Part shown: one piece after another, positions 8,687-20,129 of the stretch
Layout of the letters: each line of letters begins with the position of its first letter
Position numbering within the stretch: the first letter of the stretch is position 1
Assembly: GCA_029976075.1 (NCBI GenBank)
Contig: JARKNW010000153.1
Coordinates: 1-56,365 of the forward strand
DNA length: 56,365 nt
Origin: Pleomorphomonas sp.
GTDB lineage: Bacteria; Pseudomonadota; Alphaproteobacteria; Rhizobiales; Pleomorphomonadaceae
Direction of reading: 5' to 3'
Program-made: the position numbers and the translations under genes
Notes under the pieces: model-generated
The model's input: the letters and a program-made list of their open reading frames with translations, nothing else
What the model was told of the DNA's origin: nothing
The model's database searches: none

Positions 8687-9385
8687 ATGAACCTACCGTC
8701 CAGGCGAGCCATTCTCGCCGCGCTGCCTCTCGCCCTTGCCGCTTGCGTCACGAATCCCGGCGGGCCGTCAATGCCGCCGCTTATCGATCCGACCAAGCCG
8801 AAGCGATACTCCAAGCCATCTGCGGAGTATGTCGCGATGTACGGCGAGATTAAGGACGGTGGCTTCACTGTTCCGGCCGTCGATCTGACGAAGGTCAATC
8901 CGGCATTCCTGCGCCGCGAGGTCGACTACGCAACCGACGAGCCGGCCGGTACCATCGTGATCGACACGCCCGCCCGCTACCTTTACCTGGTTCTGGGTGA
9001 TGGGCGGGCCATGCGCTATGGCATCGGCGTCGGTCGCGAAGGCTTTGCCTGGTCCGGTTCGGCGGTCATCCGCCGCAAGGCCAAGTGGCCGTCCTGGCAC
9101 CCGCCTGTGGAGATGCAAGCCCGCGATCCGAAGGCTCGCAAATGGGCCGGCGGCATGCCTGGCGGCCCGGACAATCCACTCGGAGCCCGGGCCCATTATC
9201 TCTATCAGGGCAACATCGACACCCTGTATCGTATTCACGGTACGGTGGAGCCATGGACGATCGGCAGTAACGTTTCTTCCGGCTGCATTCGATTGATCAA
9301 TCAGGATGTCATCGACCTGTTCGAACGGGTGCCGGTCGGCACCGTCGTCAAGGTCTTGGAACGCCCGGCATCCCCCGCCGCTTGA
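8687..9385 (+). CDS. L,D-transpeptidase (YkuD) lipoprotein
   Basis: Probable cell-wall enzyme that forms 3-3 cross-links or attaches proteins to peptidoglycan. The start at 8687 gives a lipoprotein signal peptide with a twin arginine (RRAILAALPLALAAC) and lipid-attachment Cys20. The YkuD domain covers about residues 75-225, with the catalytic signature IHGT...SSGCIRL and nucleophile Cys200. Length 232 is typical for alphaproteobacterial single-domain members. It appears monocistronic: a hairpin follows after the stop and the next gene lies about 275 bases away. The family call is firm; the exact reaction in this species is not shown. Confidence 0.92.
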   Translation: MNLPSRRAILAALPLALAACVTNPGGPSMPPLIDPTKPKRYSKPSAEYVAMYGEIKDGGFTVPAVDLTKVNPAFLRREVDYATDEPAGTIVIDTPARYLYLVLGDGRAMRYGIGVGREGFAWSGSAVIRRKAKWPSWHPPVEMQARDPKARKWAGGMPGGPDNPLGARAHYLYQGNIDTLYRIHGTVEPWTIGSNVSSGCIRLINQDVIDLFERVPVGTVVKVLERPASPAA

Positions 9386-9390
9386 GTCTC

Positions 9391-9421
9391 GGGCCGCCCC
9401 CGCAACAGGCGCGGGGCGGCC
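9391..9421 (+). terminator. hairpin after the L,D-transpeptidase gene
   Basis: GGCCGCCCC (9392-9400) pairs with GGGGCGGCC (9413-9421). No clear U-run follows, so termination efficiency is uncertain. Confidence 0.45.
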
Positions 9422-9660
9422 TCGTCCTCCACATCCCGCAAGGCGCTTTTCGCCAAGAGTTTGAATTCCTTCGCAGCCAAAATAGGGGGAAGACAAATTA
9501 ACCTTGCCGCGCCATAGTGCCCTTGCGTCGACCATTTTGGCGTCGAGCGGGCGGGGAAGAAGCGCCTGCTCGTTGCCTCTGGTTCCGTTCCGGGCCGGCT
9601 ATTGCCGGCTGCGCCATCGACGGGAACCGGGCCGACGGCGGGAGAAGTCGGGAGGACAGC

Positions 9661-10929
9661 ATGATTGACACTTCTAACAACAATCGTCGGTTGGCGCGCG
9701 AAGCGATGGCGTTCGTGCTGGCCGGGGGGCGGGGCAGTCGCCTCAAGGAACTCACGGACCGCAGGGCGAAGCCGGCGGTCTACTTCGGCGGCAAGAGCCG
9801 CATTATCGATTTTGCTCTATCCAATGCACTCAATTCGGGCATCCGCCGCATTTCGGTGGCAACCCAGTACAAGGCACACAGTCTTATCCGTCACCTGCAG
9901 TACGGTTGGAACTTCTTCCGGCAGGAACGTAACGAAAGCTTCGATATTCTTCCCGCTTCGCAGCGCGTCGCCGAGGACAAGTGGTATGTGGGAACCGCCG
10001 ACGCGGTGACGCAGAACATCGACATCATCGAAGCGCACAACATCGAATACATCATTATCCTGGCTGGTGATCACATCTACAAGCAGGACTACGAGATCAT
10101 GCTCGACCAGCATGTCTCGTCCGGTGCCGACGTGACCGTTGGCTGTATCGAAGTGCCACGGATGGATGCCACTGGCTTCGGCGTGATGGCGATCGACGAG
10201 AGCGCCCGCATCATCGATTTCGTGGAGAAGCCGGCCGACCCGCCCGCCATGCCTGGCCATCCGGATCTGGCGCTCGCCTCCATGGGCATCTACGTCTTCA
10301 AGACCAGCTTCCTCATCGATCTGCTACGTCAGGACCAGGACGATCCAAATTCCAGCCATGATTTCGGCAAGGACATCATTCCGGCCATCGTCAAGGGCGG
10401 CAAGGCGATCGCCCATAAGTTCTCCGACAGCTGCGTTCGGTCGTCTTCCGAGGCGGAACCCTACTGGCGCGACGTCGGTACGATCGATGCCTTCTGGGAA
10501 GCCAACATCGACCTCACCGACTTCATCCCGGCGCTCGATCTTTACGATCACAAGTGGCCGATCTGGACCTATACCGAGTTGACGCCACCGGCCAAGTTCA
10601 TCCACGACGAGGACGGTCGGCGTGGTGCCGCCACCAGTTCGCTGGTATCGGGCGGCTGCATCATCTCCGGTTCACGGGTCGACAAATCGCTGCTGTTTAC
10701 CGGGGTCCATGCCCATTCCTATTCGGACGTCGAACACTGCGTCATATTGCCCTACGTCAATGTGAACCGGGGCGCTCGCCTGACCAAGTGCGTCATCGAC
10801 AAGGGCGTGATCATCCCGCCGGGTCTCGTGGTGGGCGAGGATCCCGAGCTGGACGCCAGCCGCTTCCGCCGCAGCGAGGGAGGCGTATGCCTTATTACCC
10901 AGGACATGATCGACCGGCTGCAGCTTTGA
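9661..10929 (+). CDS. glgC: glucose-1-phosphate adenylyltransferase
   Basis: Makes ADP-glucose from glucose 1-phosphate and ATP, the committed step of bacterial glycogen synthesis. The 422-residue protein opens the nucleotidyltransferase domain with [15 protein letters not shown] (pyrophosphate and allosteric region), has [38 protein letters not shown], and a left-handed beta-helix C-terminal domain with hexad-like repeats. The ATG at 9661 has GGGAGGACAGC just upstream; longer in-frame extensions to 9517 lack conservation. Substrate-binding and activator-site arginines appear conserved. It leads the cluster glgC-glgA-glgX-pgm, separated from glgA by 279 bases that may hold a second promoter. 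Confidence 0.96.
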   Translation: MIDTSNNNRRLAREAMAFVLAGGRGSRLKELTDRRAKPAVYFGGKSRIIDFALSNALNSGIRRISVATQYKAHSLIRHLQYGWNFFRQERNESFDILPASQRVAEDKWYVGTADAVTQNIDIIEAHNIEYIIILAGDHIYKQDYEIMLDQHVSSGADVTVGCIEVPRMDATGFGVMAIDESARIIDFVEKPADPPAMPGHPDLALASMGIYVFKTSFLIDLLRQDQDDPNSSHDFGKDIIPAIVKGGKAIAHKFSDSCVRSSSEAEPYWRDVGTIDAFWEANIDLTDFIPALDLYDHKWPIWTYTELTPPAKFIHDEDGRRGAATSSLVSGGCIISGSRVDKSLLFTGVHAHSYSDVEHCVILPYVNVNRGARLTKCVIDKGVIIPPGLVVGEDPELDASRFRRSEGGVCLITQDMIDRLQL

Positions 10930-11009
10930 TTGCGGTGTTTAAAGAGGCTCCGGGGCCTGGCGAATGCCGCGTCCCGGTCTGAACGGAGACATGCGCCGCA
11001 GTCGGCAAT

Positions 11010-11040
11010 CCGCCGAAGGCGGCGCCTCCATGAGGAGGCG
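11010..11040. other. two adjacent hairpins downstream of glgC
   Basis: CCGCC-GAA-GGCGG (11010-11022) is followed directly by CGCCTCC-ATGA-GGAGGCG (11023-11040). There is no U-run. They may mark a transcript 3' end or a processing site between glgC and glgA. Confidence 0.45.
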
Positions 11041-11104
11041 GAGAAAAGCCACCACTGCCAAATGAACTACCGCCGACTTTCGAAATAATGCGAGTGTTCC
11101 ACTT

Positions 11105-11143
11105 ACGAATTTGTCATGCCTTTGACGTAGATGAGAAATTCGT
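11105..11143. promoter_or_regulatory. inverted repeat upstream of glgA (candidate operator)
   Basis: ACGAATTTGTCAT (11105-11117) and ATGAGAAATTCGT (11131-11143) match as inverted arms at 12 of 13 positions around a 13-base spacer. The repeat lies 66 bases before the glgA start in a less GC-rich stretch, a suitable place for control of glgA-glgX-pgm. Confidence 0.4.
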
Positions 11144-11208
11144 GATGACTTCAACGAGCGGATGCGCCAGCATCTTGGCGAGTTGGTTTAACCGGTCGGA
11201 GTGATCAA

Positions 11209-12660
11209 GTGCGCGTCCTATTCGTTGCCTCCGAATGCTATCCTCTGATCAAGACGGGTGGTCTCGCCGATGTCACCGGTGCATTGCCGCTGGCTCTCGC
11301 CAAGCTCGACTGTGACGTTCGCGTGCTGATGCCCGCCTATCCCGGCGTGTTCGGTCATCTTCAGGGCATTCAGGAGATGGCTAGCTACCCGGACGTATTT
11401 GGCGGGCCTGGCCGGCTGCTCTCCGGAGAAACCTCGGATGGCCTGAAGGTGTTGGCGCTCGAGGCCAGCCATCTCTATGAGCGGCCAGGCAATCCCTATC
11501 TCGGCCCTGACGGCAATGACTGGTGGGACAATGTCCGTCGGTTCGCGGCATTGTCGGCGATCGGTGCGGCTGTCGGTCGCTTCGGGGTCGACGAGTGGAA
11601 GCCGGATATCGTGCATTGTCACGACTGGCAGACCGGCCTCGTGGCTCCCTACCTTCTGGCTGGTCCCGCTGAAGGGCGGCCGAAGACGGTCTTCACGATC
11701 CACAACATCGCGTTTCAGGGAATTTGCGGCCGCGCCGACTTTGATACCTTCGGCTTGCCATCGAGCTTCTACACGCCGGCCGGCCTTGAGTATTACGGCT
11801 ATTGTTCCTTCCTGAAGGGTGGGCTGGTGTTCTCCGATAGGCTCACGACGGTCAGCCCCACCTATGCGCGCGAGCTTCGCACCGCCGAGTTCGGCTTTGG
11901 CATGGAAGGCGTGCTCAACGAGCGCTCCAAGGTGCTGAGCGGTATCGTCAACGGCATAGACACCAAGATTTGGGATCCGGCCACCGATCCTCTGACCCCT
12001 GTCAACTATGGCCCGCGCAAGATGGCCGGCAAGGCGGCTTGCAAGACCGAGCTCCAGAACCGCATGGGGTTGCGGGTCGACCCCGATGCCCCCTTGATGA
12101 TCGTGGTAAGCCGTCTCACGGGTCAGAAGGGCCTCGACATGCTGCTGCCCAACCTGGACGGGATCGTGCAGCGTGGTGGACAGCTGGCGATCCTTGGCGC
12201 GGGCGAACATGGAATGGAGCGGGCTTTCGTCGACGCCGCCGCGGCAAATCCGGGGGCTGTCGCCGTTCATATCGGCTACAGCGAGCCGCTCAGCCATGCG
12301 ATGCAAGCCGGTGCCGATGCCATCCTCATCCCGTCGCGCTTCGAACCCTGCGGCCTGACGCAGCTCTACGGCTTGCGTTACGGCACCATACCGCTTGTCG
12401 CCCGTACCGGTGGGTTGGCCGATACGGTGATCGATGCCAACGATGCATCTGTTCGCGCCGGGACGGCGACCGGCATTCAGTTTGCGCCGATCTCCGCAGG
12501 GGGGCTCGGTTTTGCCATCGAGCGGCTGTTTGATCTCTTCCATAACAAGAAGGTCTGGCGGGCGTTGCAGGCGCGAGCGATGGCCCATCCGGTAGGGTGG
12601 GAAGATTCAGCGCCCGATTATGTGGCGCTCTACCGCGACCTGACGGTTGAGGGCGTTTGA
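11209..12660 (+). CDS. glgA: glycogen synthase (ADP-glucose type, GT5)
   Basis: Transfers glucose from ADP-glucose to the growing alpha-1,4-glucan. The protein has 483 residues, the normal size. The N-terminal ADP-glucose site KTGGLADV includes Lys15. The first Rossmann domain holds HCHDWQTGL and TIHNIAFQG; the second has SRLTGQKGLDML and the catalytic SRFEPCGLTQLYGLRYG with the two conserved glutamates of the GT-B retaining family. Start is GTG at 11209, giving the usual MRVLFVASECYPLIK. glgX follows six bases after the stop, so the two are cotranscribed. Confidence 0.96.
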   Translation: MRVLFVASECYPLIKTGGLADVTGALPLALAKLDCDVRVLMPAYPGVFGHLQGIQEMASYPDVFGGPGRLLSGETSDGLKVLALEASHLYERPGNPYLGPDGNDWWDNVRRFAALSAIGAAVGRFGVDEWKPDIVHCHDWQTGLVAPYLLAGPAEGRPKTVFTIHNIAFQGICGRADFDTFGLPSSFYTPAGLEYYGYCSFLKGGLVFSDRLTTVSPTYARELRTAEFGFGMEGVLNERSKVLSGIVNGIDTKIWDPATDPLTPVNYGPRKMAGKAACKTELQNRMGLRVDPDAPLMIVVSRLTGQKGLDMLLPNLDGIVQRGGQLAILGAGEHGMERAFVDAAAANPGAVAVHIGYSEPLSHAMQAGADAILIPSRFEPCGLTQLYGLRYGTIPLVARTGGLADTVIDANDASVRAGTATGIQFAPISAGGLGFAIERLFDLFHNKKVWRALQARAMAHPVGWEDSAPDYVALYRDLTVEGV

Positions 12661-12666
12661 AGTCTC

Positions 12667-14781
12667 ATGACGGTGTCGATCCGGTCCGGGCGGCCGTATC
12701 CCCTAGGTGCGCAGTTCGACGGGGAGGGTGTCAACTTCGCGCTCTTCTCGGCGAATGCTACGCGCGTCGATGTCTGCCTGTTCGAGCCGCTGACCGGATT
12801 TGAACACGCGCGTCTGACGCTGCCTGAATGCACCGACGAGGTATTTCATGGCTATGTTTCGGGTGTTGGTATCGGCACGGCCTACGGATTCCGCGTTCAC
12901 GGGCCTTATGACCCGGAACATGGACATCGGTTCAATCCCCATAAGCTGGTTATCGACCCCTACGCCAAGGTGCTGACGGGGCGTCTGCGCACCAACGATC
13001 TCATGGCCGGCTTCCAGCCGGTGACGCTCGACGATGCCAGTTTCGACACTCGCGACAGTGCTCGCGTGGTTCCGAAGGCTTTGGTCACCGACTCGAGGGT
13101 TCCCCCTTGCGTGAGCTTCCGCCCGGCACGCCCCTGGCGGGACACCGTCATTTACGAAGCCCACGTTCGTGGCCTCACCATGCAGATGCCGCGTTTGCCG
13201 CGCGCCAAGGCCGGTACCTACGAGGGGCTCGGCGCGCCGGAAACCATCGAGCATCTGACCAAGCTTGGCATTACCGCGATCGAGCTGATGCCCATTCAGG
13301 CCTTCGTGGATGATGGGTTTCTCACTCGCAAGGGACTGTCCAACTACTGGGGCTATTCGCCACTCTGCTATTTCGCGCCCGAACCGCGCTACGATCATGG
13401 GGAACGGGGCGTTTCGGTGGTCGATCGCGTGCGCAACATGGTGTGCGCTCTGCACGAGGCGGGTATCGAGGTTTTGCTCGACGTCGTCTACAACCATACC
13501 GGCGAGGTCGATCAGTTCGGGCCAACCATCTGTTTCCGCGGCATAGACAACGCCAGCTATTATCGTCTTAATCCTGACCGTCCGCGCTGGTACATCAACG
13601 ACACAGGTACCGGCAACACGCTCAATGCCGGGCACCCGCGCGTGACTCAGATGATTCTCGACTCGCTTCGCTACTGGGTGGAGGCAATCGGCGTCGACGG
13701 CTTCCGTTTCGACCTGGCAACCTCGGTGGGTCGCGAGCCGCACGGCTTCGATGCGGAAGGACGTTTCCTGACCGCGCTGCGGCAGGATCCGCTTCTGTCG
13801 ACGGTGAAACTGATTGCCGAGCCGTGGGATATCGGTCCCGGTGGCTATCAGCTCGGCAACTTCCCTCCCGGATTTTCCGAGTGGAACGACCGCTTCCGCG
13901 ACACGGTGCGCGCCTTCTGGCGTGGCGACGAGTTGGTGGCGCCGGAACTGGCGGCGCGACTCCTCGGCTCGCCGGACAGATTCGACCGCTCAAATCGCAG
14001 GCCATCGGCGTCGGTCAATTTCATTACCGCTCACGACGGCTTCACGCTGAGGGATCTGGTCTCCTACGCAGCCAAGCACAATGAGGCCAATCTCGAGGAT
14101 AATCGCGACGGTCATTCCGACAACCACTCGACCAACTATGGTACGGAAGGGCCTTCCACGGACCCGACGATCGTTGCCACGCGCAAGCGACAGATGCGCA
14201 ACATGCTGGCAACGCTGCTATTTTCGCAGGGTACGCCGATGCTGCTCGCTGGCGACGAACTCGCCAACAGCCAGCTCGGCAACAACAACGCCTATTGCCA
14301 GGACAATCCGGTTGGCTGGGTGACATGGAACCCGGCCGACGATGCGGAGCTTGCCGACTTCGTTGCCAACGTCGTTCGATTGAGGCAGACCCATCCGGTG
14401 TTTCGTCAGACTCGCTTTCTGCATGGCACGCCACGGCCTGAAGACGGGCTGATCGATGTCGAGTGGATCGCCGTGTCCGGGCGGCCCATGTCCGGCAGCG
14501 ACTGGAACAGCCGCGAGTGCAAGGCCTTCGGCGTCTTGTTGCGCGATTCGGCGCTGCCGCACGCGGAGGAGAACGGCGATGCCGTCTATCTCATGCTGAA
14601 CGCTCACCGCGCCAATCGACGTTTCCACCTGCCGCCCTCGCGCGACGGGCTCAGCTGGAAGCCGATCTTGAGTTCCGACATGCCAACCGGTCGTCCCGCC
14701 GCCGCCACGCCACGTCGCGCCTGGCAGGCGGTCGAGGTGCCGGGACGCACCTTCCTCGCTTTCGTCGAGGTAAGAGCTTAA
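12667..14781 (+). CDS. glgX: glycogen debranching enzyme GlgX (GH13)
   Basis: Isoamylase-type enzyme that hydrolyses alpha-1,6 branches of phosphorylase-limit glycogen. The 704 residues carry an N-terminal CBM48-like domain (about 8-100, GEGVNFALFSANATRV), then the GH13 barrel with DVVYNHTGE, the nucleophile region GVDGFRFDLATSVG, the acid/base Glu in LIAEPWDIGPGGYQLG, and the third carboxylate in FITAHDGFTLRDLVSY. The segment KHNEANLEDNRDG is typical of GlgX. It lies between glgA and pgm in one transcription unit, linking synthesis and breakdown of glycogen. Confidence 0.95.
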   Translation: MTVSIRSGRPYPLGAQFDGEGVNFALFSANATRVDVCLFEPLTGFEHARLTLPECTDEVFHGYVSGVGIGTAYGFRVHGPYDPEHGHRFNPHKLVIDPYAKVLTGRLRTNDLMAGFQPVTLDDASFDTRDSARVVPKALVTDSRVPPCVSFRPARPWRDTVIYEAHVRGLTMQMPRLPRAKAGTYEGLGAPETIEHLTKLGITAIELMPIQAFVDDGFLTRKGLSNYWGYSPLCYFAPEPRYDHGERGVSVVDRVRNMVCALHEAGIEVLLDVVYNHTGEVDQFGPTICFRGIDNASYYRLNPDRPRWYINDTGTGNTLNAGHPRVTQMILDSLRYWVEAIGVDGFRFDLATSVGREPHGFDAEGRFLTALRQDPLLSTVKLIAEPWDIGPGGYQLGNFPPGFSEWNDRFRDTVRAFWRGDELVAPELAARLLGSPDRFDRSNRRPSASVNFITAHDGFTLRDLVSYAAKHNEANLEDNRDGHSDNHSTNYGTEGPSTDPTIVATRKRQMRNMLATLLFSQGTPMLLAGDELANSQLGNNNAYCQDNPVGWVTWNPADDAELADFVANVVRLRQTHPVFRQTRFLHGTPRPEDGLIDVEWIAVSGRPMSGSDWNSRECKAFGVLLRDSALPHAEENGDAVYLMLNAHRANRRFHLPPSRDGLSWKPILSSDMPTGRPAAATPRRAWQAVEVPGRTFLAFVEVRA

Positions 14782-14819
14782 GTAATTGCTATAAGATGAC
14801 ATTGCCTCTCGGGGAGTGA

Positions 14820-16457
<1,638 letters not shown>

Positions 16458-16481
16458 AACCAGCGACCTTCAAAGGACTGT

Positions 16482-16515
16482 AAGCCCGGGCCCAACAAAG
16501 GCCCGGGCTTTTCTG
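16482..16515 (+). terminator. intrinsic terminator after pgm
   Basis: An 11-bp perfect stem (AAGCCCGGGCC, 16482-16492, with GGCCCGGGCTT, 16500-16510) encloses CAACAAA and is followed by TTCTG, with the last stem bases extending the U-run. It ends the glycogen cluster and abuts the convergent gene. Confidence 0.85.
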
Positions 16516-17787
16516 TCAGTGCGACAGGAAGACGCCGTTGTTCGTGGTGGTGGTCGTTGTCGAGCCGTTCGATATGGCCGACTTATCTGGTGACAGATTC
16601 CAGGTTGCCTGGTTGAGGATCAATGAGTCGGCGACGATCGTGACTTGATCGAGTGCGGCGGTCATGCCGGAGTTCATGGTGAGCTGGCGGCTCGGCAGGT
16701 GGATGAGGCCGGAAAGCGCGTGCCCTGGGCTGTCGTTCCACGGCCACTGTGACACGTACGTATTGGCAGTCGTCTCATACATCAGGATGTTGGCGTAGGT
16801 ACCCGTTGTCGGCGCCTTGAGATAAGTTCCGGCTCCCGAATTGAACTGAAACTTCGACGTATCGGCAAAATAGAAGGTGACATCGGTGCCCTGCAGCGTG
16901 CCCTGAATATTCCAGTCGCCACCCTTGATGATGTAGAGGCCGGGGCTGAACGTCGAGACGGTTTTGGAATTGTTGAAATTCACGCCGCCGCAATGCACCC
17001 CAGGCTGGAAAGTATAGGTTGCGGTGTCGATATTGCGACTGTTGTAAGTGCAGTTTCCAACGGTGACGGGCGGAAGAGTCGTCGCGTAGGGATCGCTGGC
17101 CGGCGAGCAGCTTTTTTCGAGATTGGGGTGCGTTCCGCCGTTATCGATGATGCTCGCGCTCTTGATGCAGATCTTTTTCGAGTTGATTGTTGTCCCCGAA
17201 TTGAAGATCGCCGCTCCGCTTGCACTCGACTGCACATGAATCTCGCAGTTTGAGGCGTTGACCGTTGCGCCCGAGTTGACGAGCAAGGCCTGAGAGTTCT
17301 TCGACGTCAACAGAATGCAGACGGTACCGGCGGCCGCTGTCGTAGTGGTCGTCGTCTTGGGGGTTGCCTTTGCTGTAACCGTTACCGACGTATCGCTCTT
17401 GCCGATGATGCTCATGAAAGAGAGAGGCACGGTAATTGTCGCCGAGCCGGAAACGCTACCGTCGCTGTTGCGGGTAAAGCTGGATTTGAGATGCTCGTCC
17501 CCGATGCCCGTGTCGGTCAGATTGGCAGCGAGAGCAGCGCTGCCAGCGTCGGCATAACCTGAGCCTGTGGTAACAGCCGCGCGAATGGTTGCCTGATCGA
17601 GGGATCCTTGCAGGATTTCCTGTGCTCTGAAGGTTTGGGCAATATCCACAGCCGCGCCGACAGCCACCACAAGAACCACCAAGGCGATGGCCATGACCAT
17701 GCCGATCGAGCCGCGGAGATCTGCGATCAGCTCACGCAGGTCGAGAAGCGTACCGGACCGTTTGAAACTACGGTGGCCAGTCATCAT
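16516..17787 (-). CDS. TadG-like Flp pilus-associated protein with an extracellular repeat domain
   Basis: A 423-residue membrane-anchored exported protein. Residues 24-50 (RGSIGMVMAIALVVLVVAVGAAVD) form the single helix of TadE/TadG proteins, followed by the pseudopilin-like ILQGSLDQATIRAA. A threonine-rich linker (near 148-157) leads to a serine-, asparagine- and glycine-rich domain with recurring NSG elements (VNSGATVNASNC, FNSGTTINSKKIC, LTMNSGMT), suggestive of a right-handed beta-helix, and a second threonine run before the C-terminus. Several cysteines may form disulfides outside the cytoplasmic membrane. No other tad or cpa genes lie nearby, so its partner pilus system, if any, is elsewhere. 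The function is unknown. Confidence 0.75.
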   Translation of the reverse strand: MMTGHRSFKRSGTLLDLRELIADLRGSIGMVMAIALVVLVVAVGAAVDIAQTFRAQEILQGSLDQATIRAAVTTGSGYADAGSAALAANLTDTGIGDEHLKSSFTRNSDGSVSGSATITVPLSFMSIIGKSDTSVTVTAKATPKTTTTTTAAAGTVCILLTSKNSQALLVNSGATVNASNCEIHVQSSASGAAIFNSGTTINSKKICIKSASIIDNGGTHPNLEKSCSPASDPYATTLPPVTVGNCTYNSRNIDTATYTFQPGVHCGGVNFNNSKTVSTFSPGLYIIKGGDWNIQGTLQGTDVTFYFADTSKFQFNSGAGTYLKAPTTGTYANILMYETTANTYVSQWPWNDSPGHALSGLIHLPSRQLTMNSGMTAALDQVTIVADSLILNQATWNLSPDKSAISNGSTTTTTTNNGVFLSH

Positions 17788-18096
17788 TCAACCTCATGTA
17801 TTCCTGGGTGCCATCAGAGCTTGGTGCAACCCCAGAGTTATATCGTTGTCATTCTCGCGGTCGAGCCCGCGCAGACTGAACGTTTGTCGCATCTTGAACG
17901 TTACGACATGAATAATCCTTTTGCCGTAGCGCTAAAATTTTACGCGATTACGGAATAAACCATGGCCGGCGCAATCTTGAGCGGCGATGACCAGGATCAC
18001 TGACATGCTTTTTTGCAGCCTGCCCAATTCTTGGGTGACAAAGCGTTTTGGGCGGCATTAAAAGGGCGCACCAAATGCGGATCGCTGGAGGGAAAA
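17788..18096. other. divergent intergenic region between the TadG-like gene and panC
   Basis: No gene is visible. It should hold promoters for both directions. A symmetric A+T core, TAAAATTTTA (17933-17942), is flanked by CG-rich arms (GCGC on the left, CGCG on the right), an operator-like arrangement. An in-frame TTG at 18013 could extend panC, but the residues it would add are not PanC-like. Confidence 0.4.
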
Positions 18097-18957
18097 TTGT
18101 CGCTCGAAACCGTGACCACGATCGCCGAACTCCGTGACCGGCTCCGGCCGGGGCGGCAGGCCGGCAAGAGCGTCGGTCTGGTGCCTACGATGGGGTATCT
18201 TCACCGGGGGCATGCTGCGCTCGTAGATCGGGCGCGGGCGGACAATGATGTTGTGGTGACATCGGTCTTCGTCAATCCGCTGCAGTTCGGTCCGAACGAA
18301 GATTTCGCGCGCTATCCGCGCGACCTCGATGCCGACCGCAAATTGCTTGCCGCCCATGGCGCCGACATCGTTTTCGCTCCCTCCGTCGAGGCGATGTATC
18401 CCCGCCCAATCGCCACGCATATCGAGGTCGAGGGGCTTTCGGCTCGCCTGGAGGGCGAGCGTCGGCCAGGCCATTTCCGTGGTGTCGCGACTGTTGTCGG
18501 CAAGCTGTTCAATATCGTCCAACCGGATCGCGCCTATTTTGGAGAGAAGGATTACCAGCAGCTCCAGGTGATCCGTCGTATGGTCGACGACCTTTCCTTC
18601 CCGCTGGAGATCGTTGGGGTTCCGACGGTTCGGGACGTCGACGGCGTGGCGTTGTCGTCGCGCAACATCTATCTGTCGTCTTCCGAGCGCGCTGCGGCGC
18701 CTGTGCTCGGCCGCTCGCTTGCCGCCGCGGCCGACGCCATCCGGGCAGGGACGGTCGATCCGAGGGCGATCGATACCGTCATCCGAGGTGTACTCGCCGC
18801 TGAACCTCTGGCGGAACCGGATCTTGTCGCCATCGCCGCCGCCAATACTCTTGAGCCGATCGATCCGAAGGTCCCGCCGCCGGCGATCGCGCTGATGATT
18901 GCCGTCCGCATCGGTCGTACGCGCCTGATCGATCAGCGTGTCGTTGCCACTGCCTGA
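18097..18957 (+). CDS. panC: pantothenate synthetase
   Basis: ATP-dependent ligase that joins pantoate and beta-alanine in the last step of pantothenate synthesis. The 286 residues contain the HIGH-like nucleotide motif in [15 protein letters not shown], then [35 protein letters not shown], and the KMSKS-equivalent [17 protein letters not shown] at 18097 is taken as the start because GGAGGG sits four bases before it and the protein then has normal length, beginning [13 protein letters not shown]. The rare start codon may keep expression low. panB follows after 37 bases in the same direction. Confidence 0.93.
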   Translation: MSLETVTTIAELRDRLRPGRQAGKSVGLVPTMGYLHRGHAALVDRARADNDVVVTSVFVNPLQFGPNEDFARYPRDLDADRKLLAAHGADIVFAPSVEAMYPRPIATHIEVEGLSARLEGERRPGHFRGVATVVGKLFNIVQPDRAYFGEKDYQQLQVIRRMVDDLSFPLEIVGVPTVRDVDGVALSSRNIYLSSSERAAAPVLGRSLAAAADAIRAGTVDPRAIDTVIRGVLAAEPLAEPDLVAIAAANTLEPIDPKVPPPAIALMIAVRIGRTRLIDQRVVATA

Positions 18958-18994
18958 ACAGTCATATCCGGATTCAGGTCTCGGAGGTGTTGAT

Positions 18995-19816
18995 ATGAGT
19001 GCTCCCGTCCGCTCTCGCCGTACCTCGGTCGCCGACATCAAGGCGTTGAAGGGTGTGCGCCCGATCGTGAGCCTCACGGCTTATACCGCGCCGATGGCGA
19101 CGCTTCTCGATCCGCATGTCGATTTCCTGCTCATCGGCGACTCGCTCGGCATGGTGGTGTACGGCTTTGAGACGACGCTACCGGTGACCCTCGACCTCAT
19201 GATCGCTCATGGCGCGGCGGTTGTGCGTGGATCGAAAACCTCGCTCGTTGTCGTAGACATGCCTTTCGGCTCTTACCAGGAAGGCCGCGAACAGGCCTTC
19301 CGCTCGGCTTCGCGCGTCCTGGCGGAAACCGGCGCTCAGGCGGTGAAGCTGGAAGGCGGCGAGGAGATGGGCGAAACAATCCGCTTTCTCACCGAACGCG
19401 GTGTGCCCGTGCTGGGCCACATTGGCCTGACGCCCCAAATGGTCAATGTCTATGGCGGCTACAAGACGCAGGGACGCAATCAGTTCCAGGCCGCCAGGAT
19501 CAAGGCTGATGCCCGCGCTGTTGCCGAGGCCGGCGCATTCGGCTTCGTCCTCGAAGGAACCATGGAGCCGCTCGCCCGGGAGATAACGGCGGAAGCGCCA
19601 ATCCCCGTGATCGGGATTGGTGCCTCCCCGCAATGCGATGGGCAGATCCTCGTCAGTGAAGACATGCTCGGGCTCTACAACGAGTTCATTCCGCGACACG
19701 TCAAACGTTTCGCCGACCTGGGCGCGGAAGTGTCGAAAGCGGCTGCTGCCTATGCCGAGGAGGTCAAGGCGCGAAGCTTCCCCGGTCTTGAGCATACCTT
19801 CCAGCCCAAGGCTTGA
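18995..19816 (+). CDS. panB: 3-methyl-2-oxobutanoate hydroxymethyltransferase
   Basis: First committed enzyme of pantothenate synthesis, moving a hydroxymethyl group from methylene-tetrahydrofolate to 2-oxoisovalerate. The 273-residue TIM-barrel protein shows [29 protein letters not shown] (split over about residues 24-53), DMPFGSYQE, the VKLEGGEE metal and substrate segment, [17 protein letters not shown], and [12 protein letters not shown]. The ATG at 18995 follows GGAGGTGTTGAT. It forms a panC-panB pair. No panD or panE is present in the window. Confidence 0.95.
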   Translation: MSAPVRSRRTSVADIKALKGVRPIVSLTAYTAPMATLLDPHVDFLLIGDSLGMVVYGFETTLPVTLDLMIAHGAAVVRGSKTSLVVVDMPFGSYQEGREQAFRSASRVLAETGAQAVKLEGGEEMGETIRFLTERGVPVLGHIGLTPQMVNVYGGYKTQGRNQFQAARIKADARAVAEAGAFGFVLEGTMEPLAREITAEAPIPVIGIGASPQCDGQILVSEDMLGLYNEFIPRHVKRFADLGAEVSKAAAAYAEEVKARSFPGLEHTFQPKA

Positions 19817-20044
19817 AAGCCATTTGGACCAAGTGATGAGTGGTAATCTCGCTTCCAACGGCCGGGTCCGGGTTCCCTGCCGGGGCGGTGTTCGTGTGCC
19901 ATTACAGTGCCGACCTGGTTTGAGTCTTCCCTAGGGCAAGTTGACTTACGTATACGTGAAAACACGCGGTACGAAGGCCGCCATTCGAGCGAACTTGTCC
20001 CGACGGCTTTGGACGAAGTGCCGATGCGTGCCGCAGTTTTTCTT

Positions 20045-20078
20045 AAGTAACCTGTGGTCTGGGCAAAAAGTAACCTGT
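20045..20078. repeat. tandem direct repeat upstream of aapJ
   Basis: AAGTAACCTGT occurs at 20045-20055 and again at 20068-20078, a 23-base period that puts both copies on nearly the same face of the helix. It lies about 320 bases before aapJ in a gene-free, A+T-richer stretch. Paired regulator sites are plausible. Confidence 0.4.
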
Positions 20079-20129
20079 CTGCATATTTCATGGGCGTTGT
20101 TTCGATTATCATTTGCGCATGTGTAGTTT

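Noticed and set aside
19948..19957. ACGTATACGT palindrome as a separate regulator site
   Set aside because: Ten-base palindromes of this type arise by chance, and it has no spacing relation to a visible promoter. It is only mentioned with the larger repeat.
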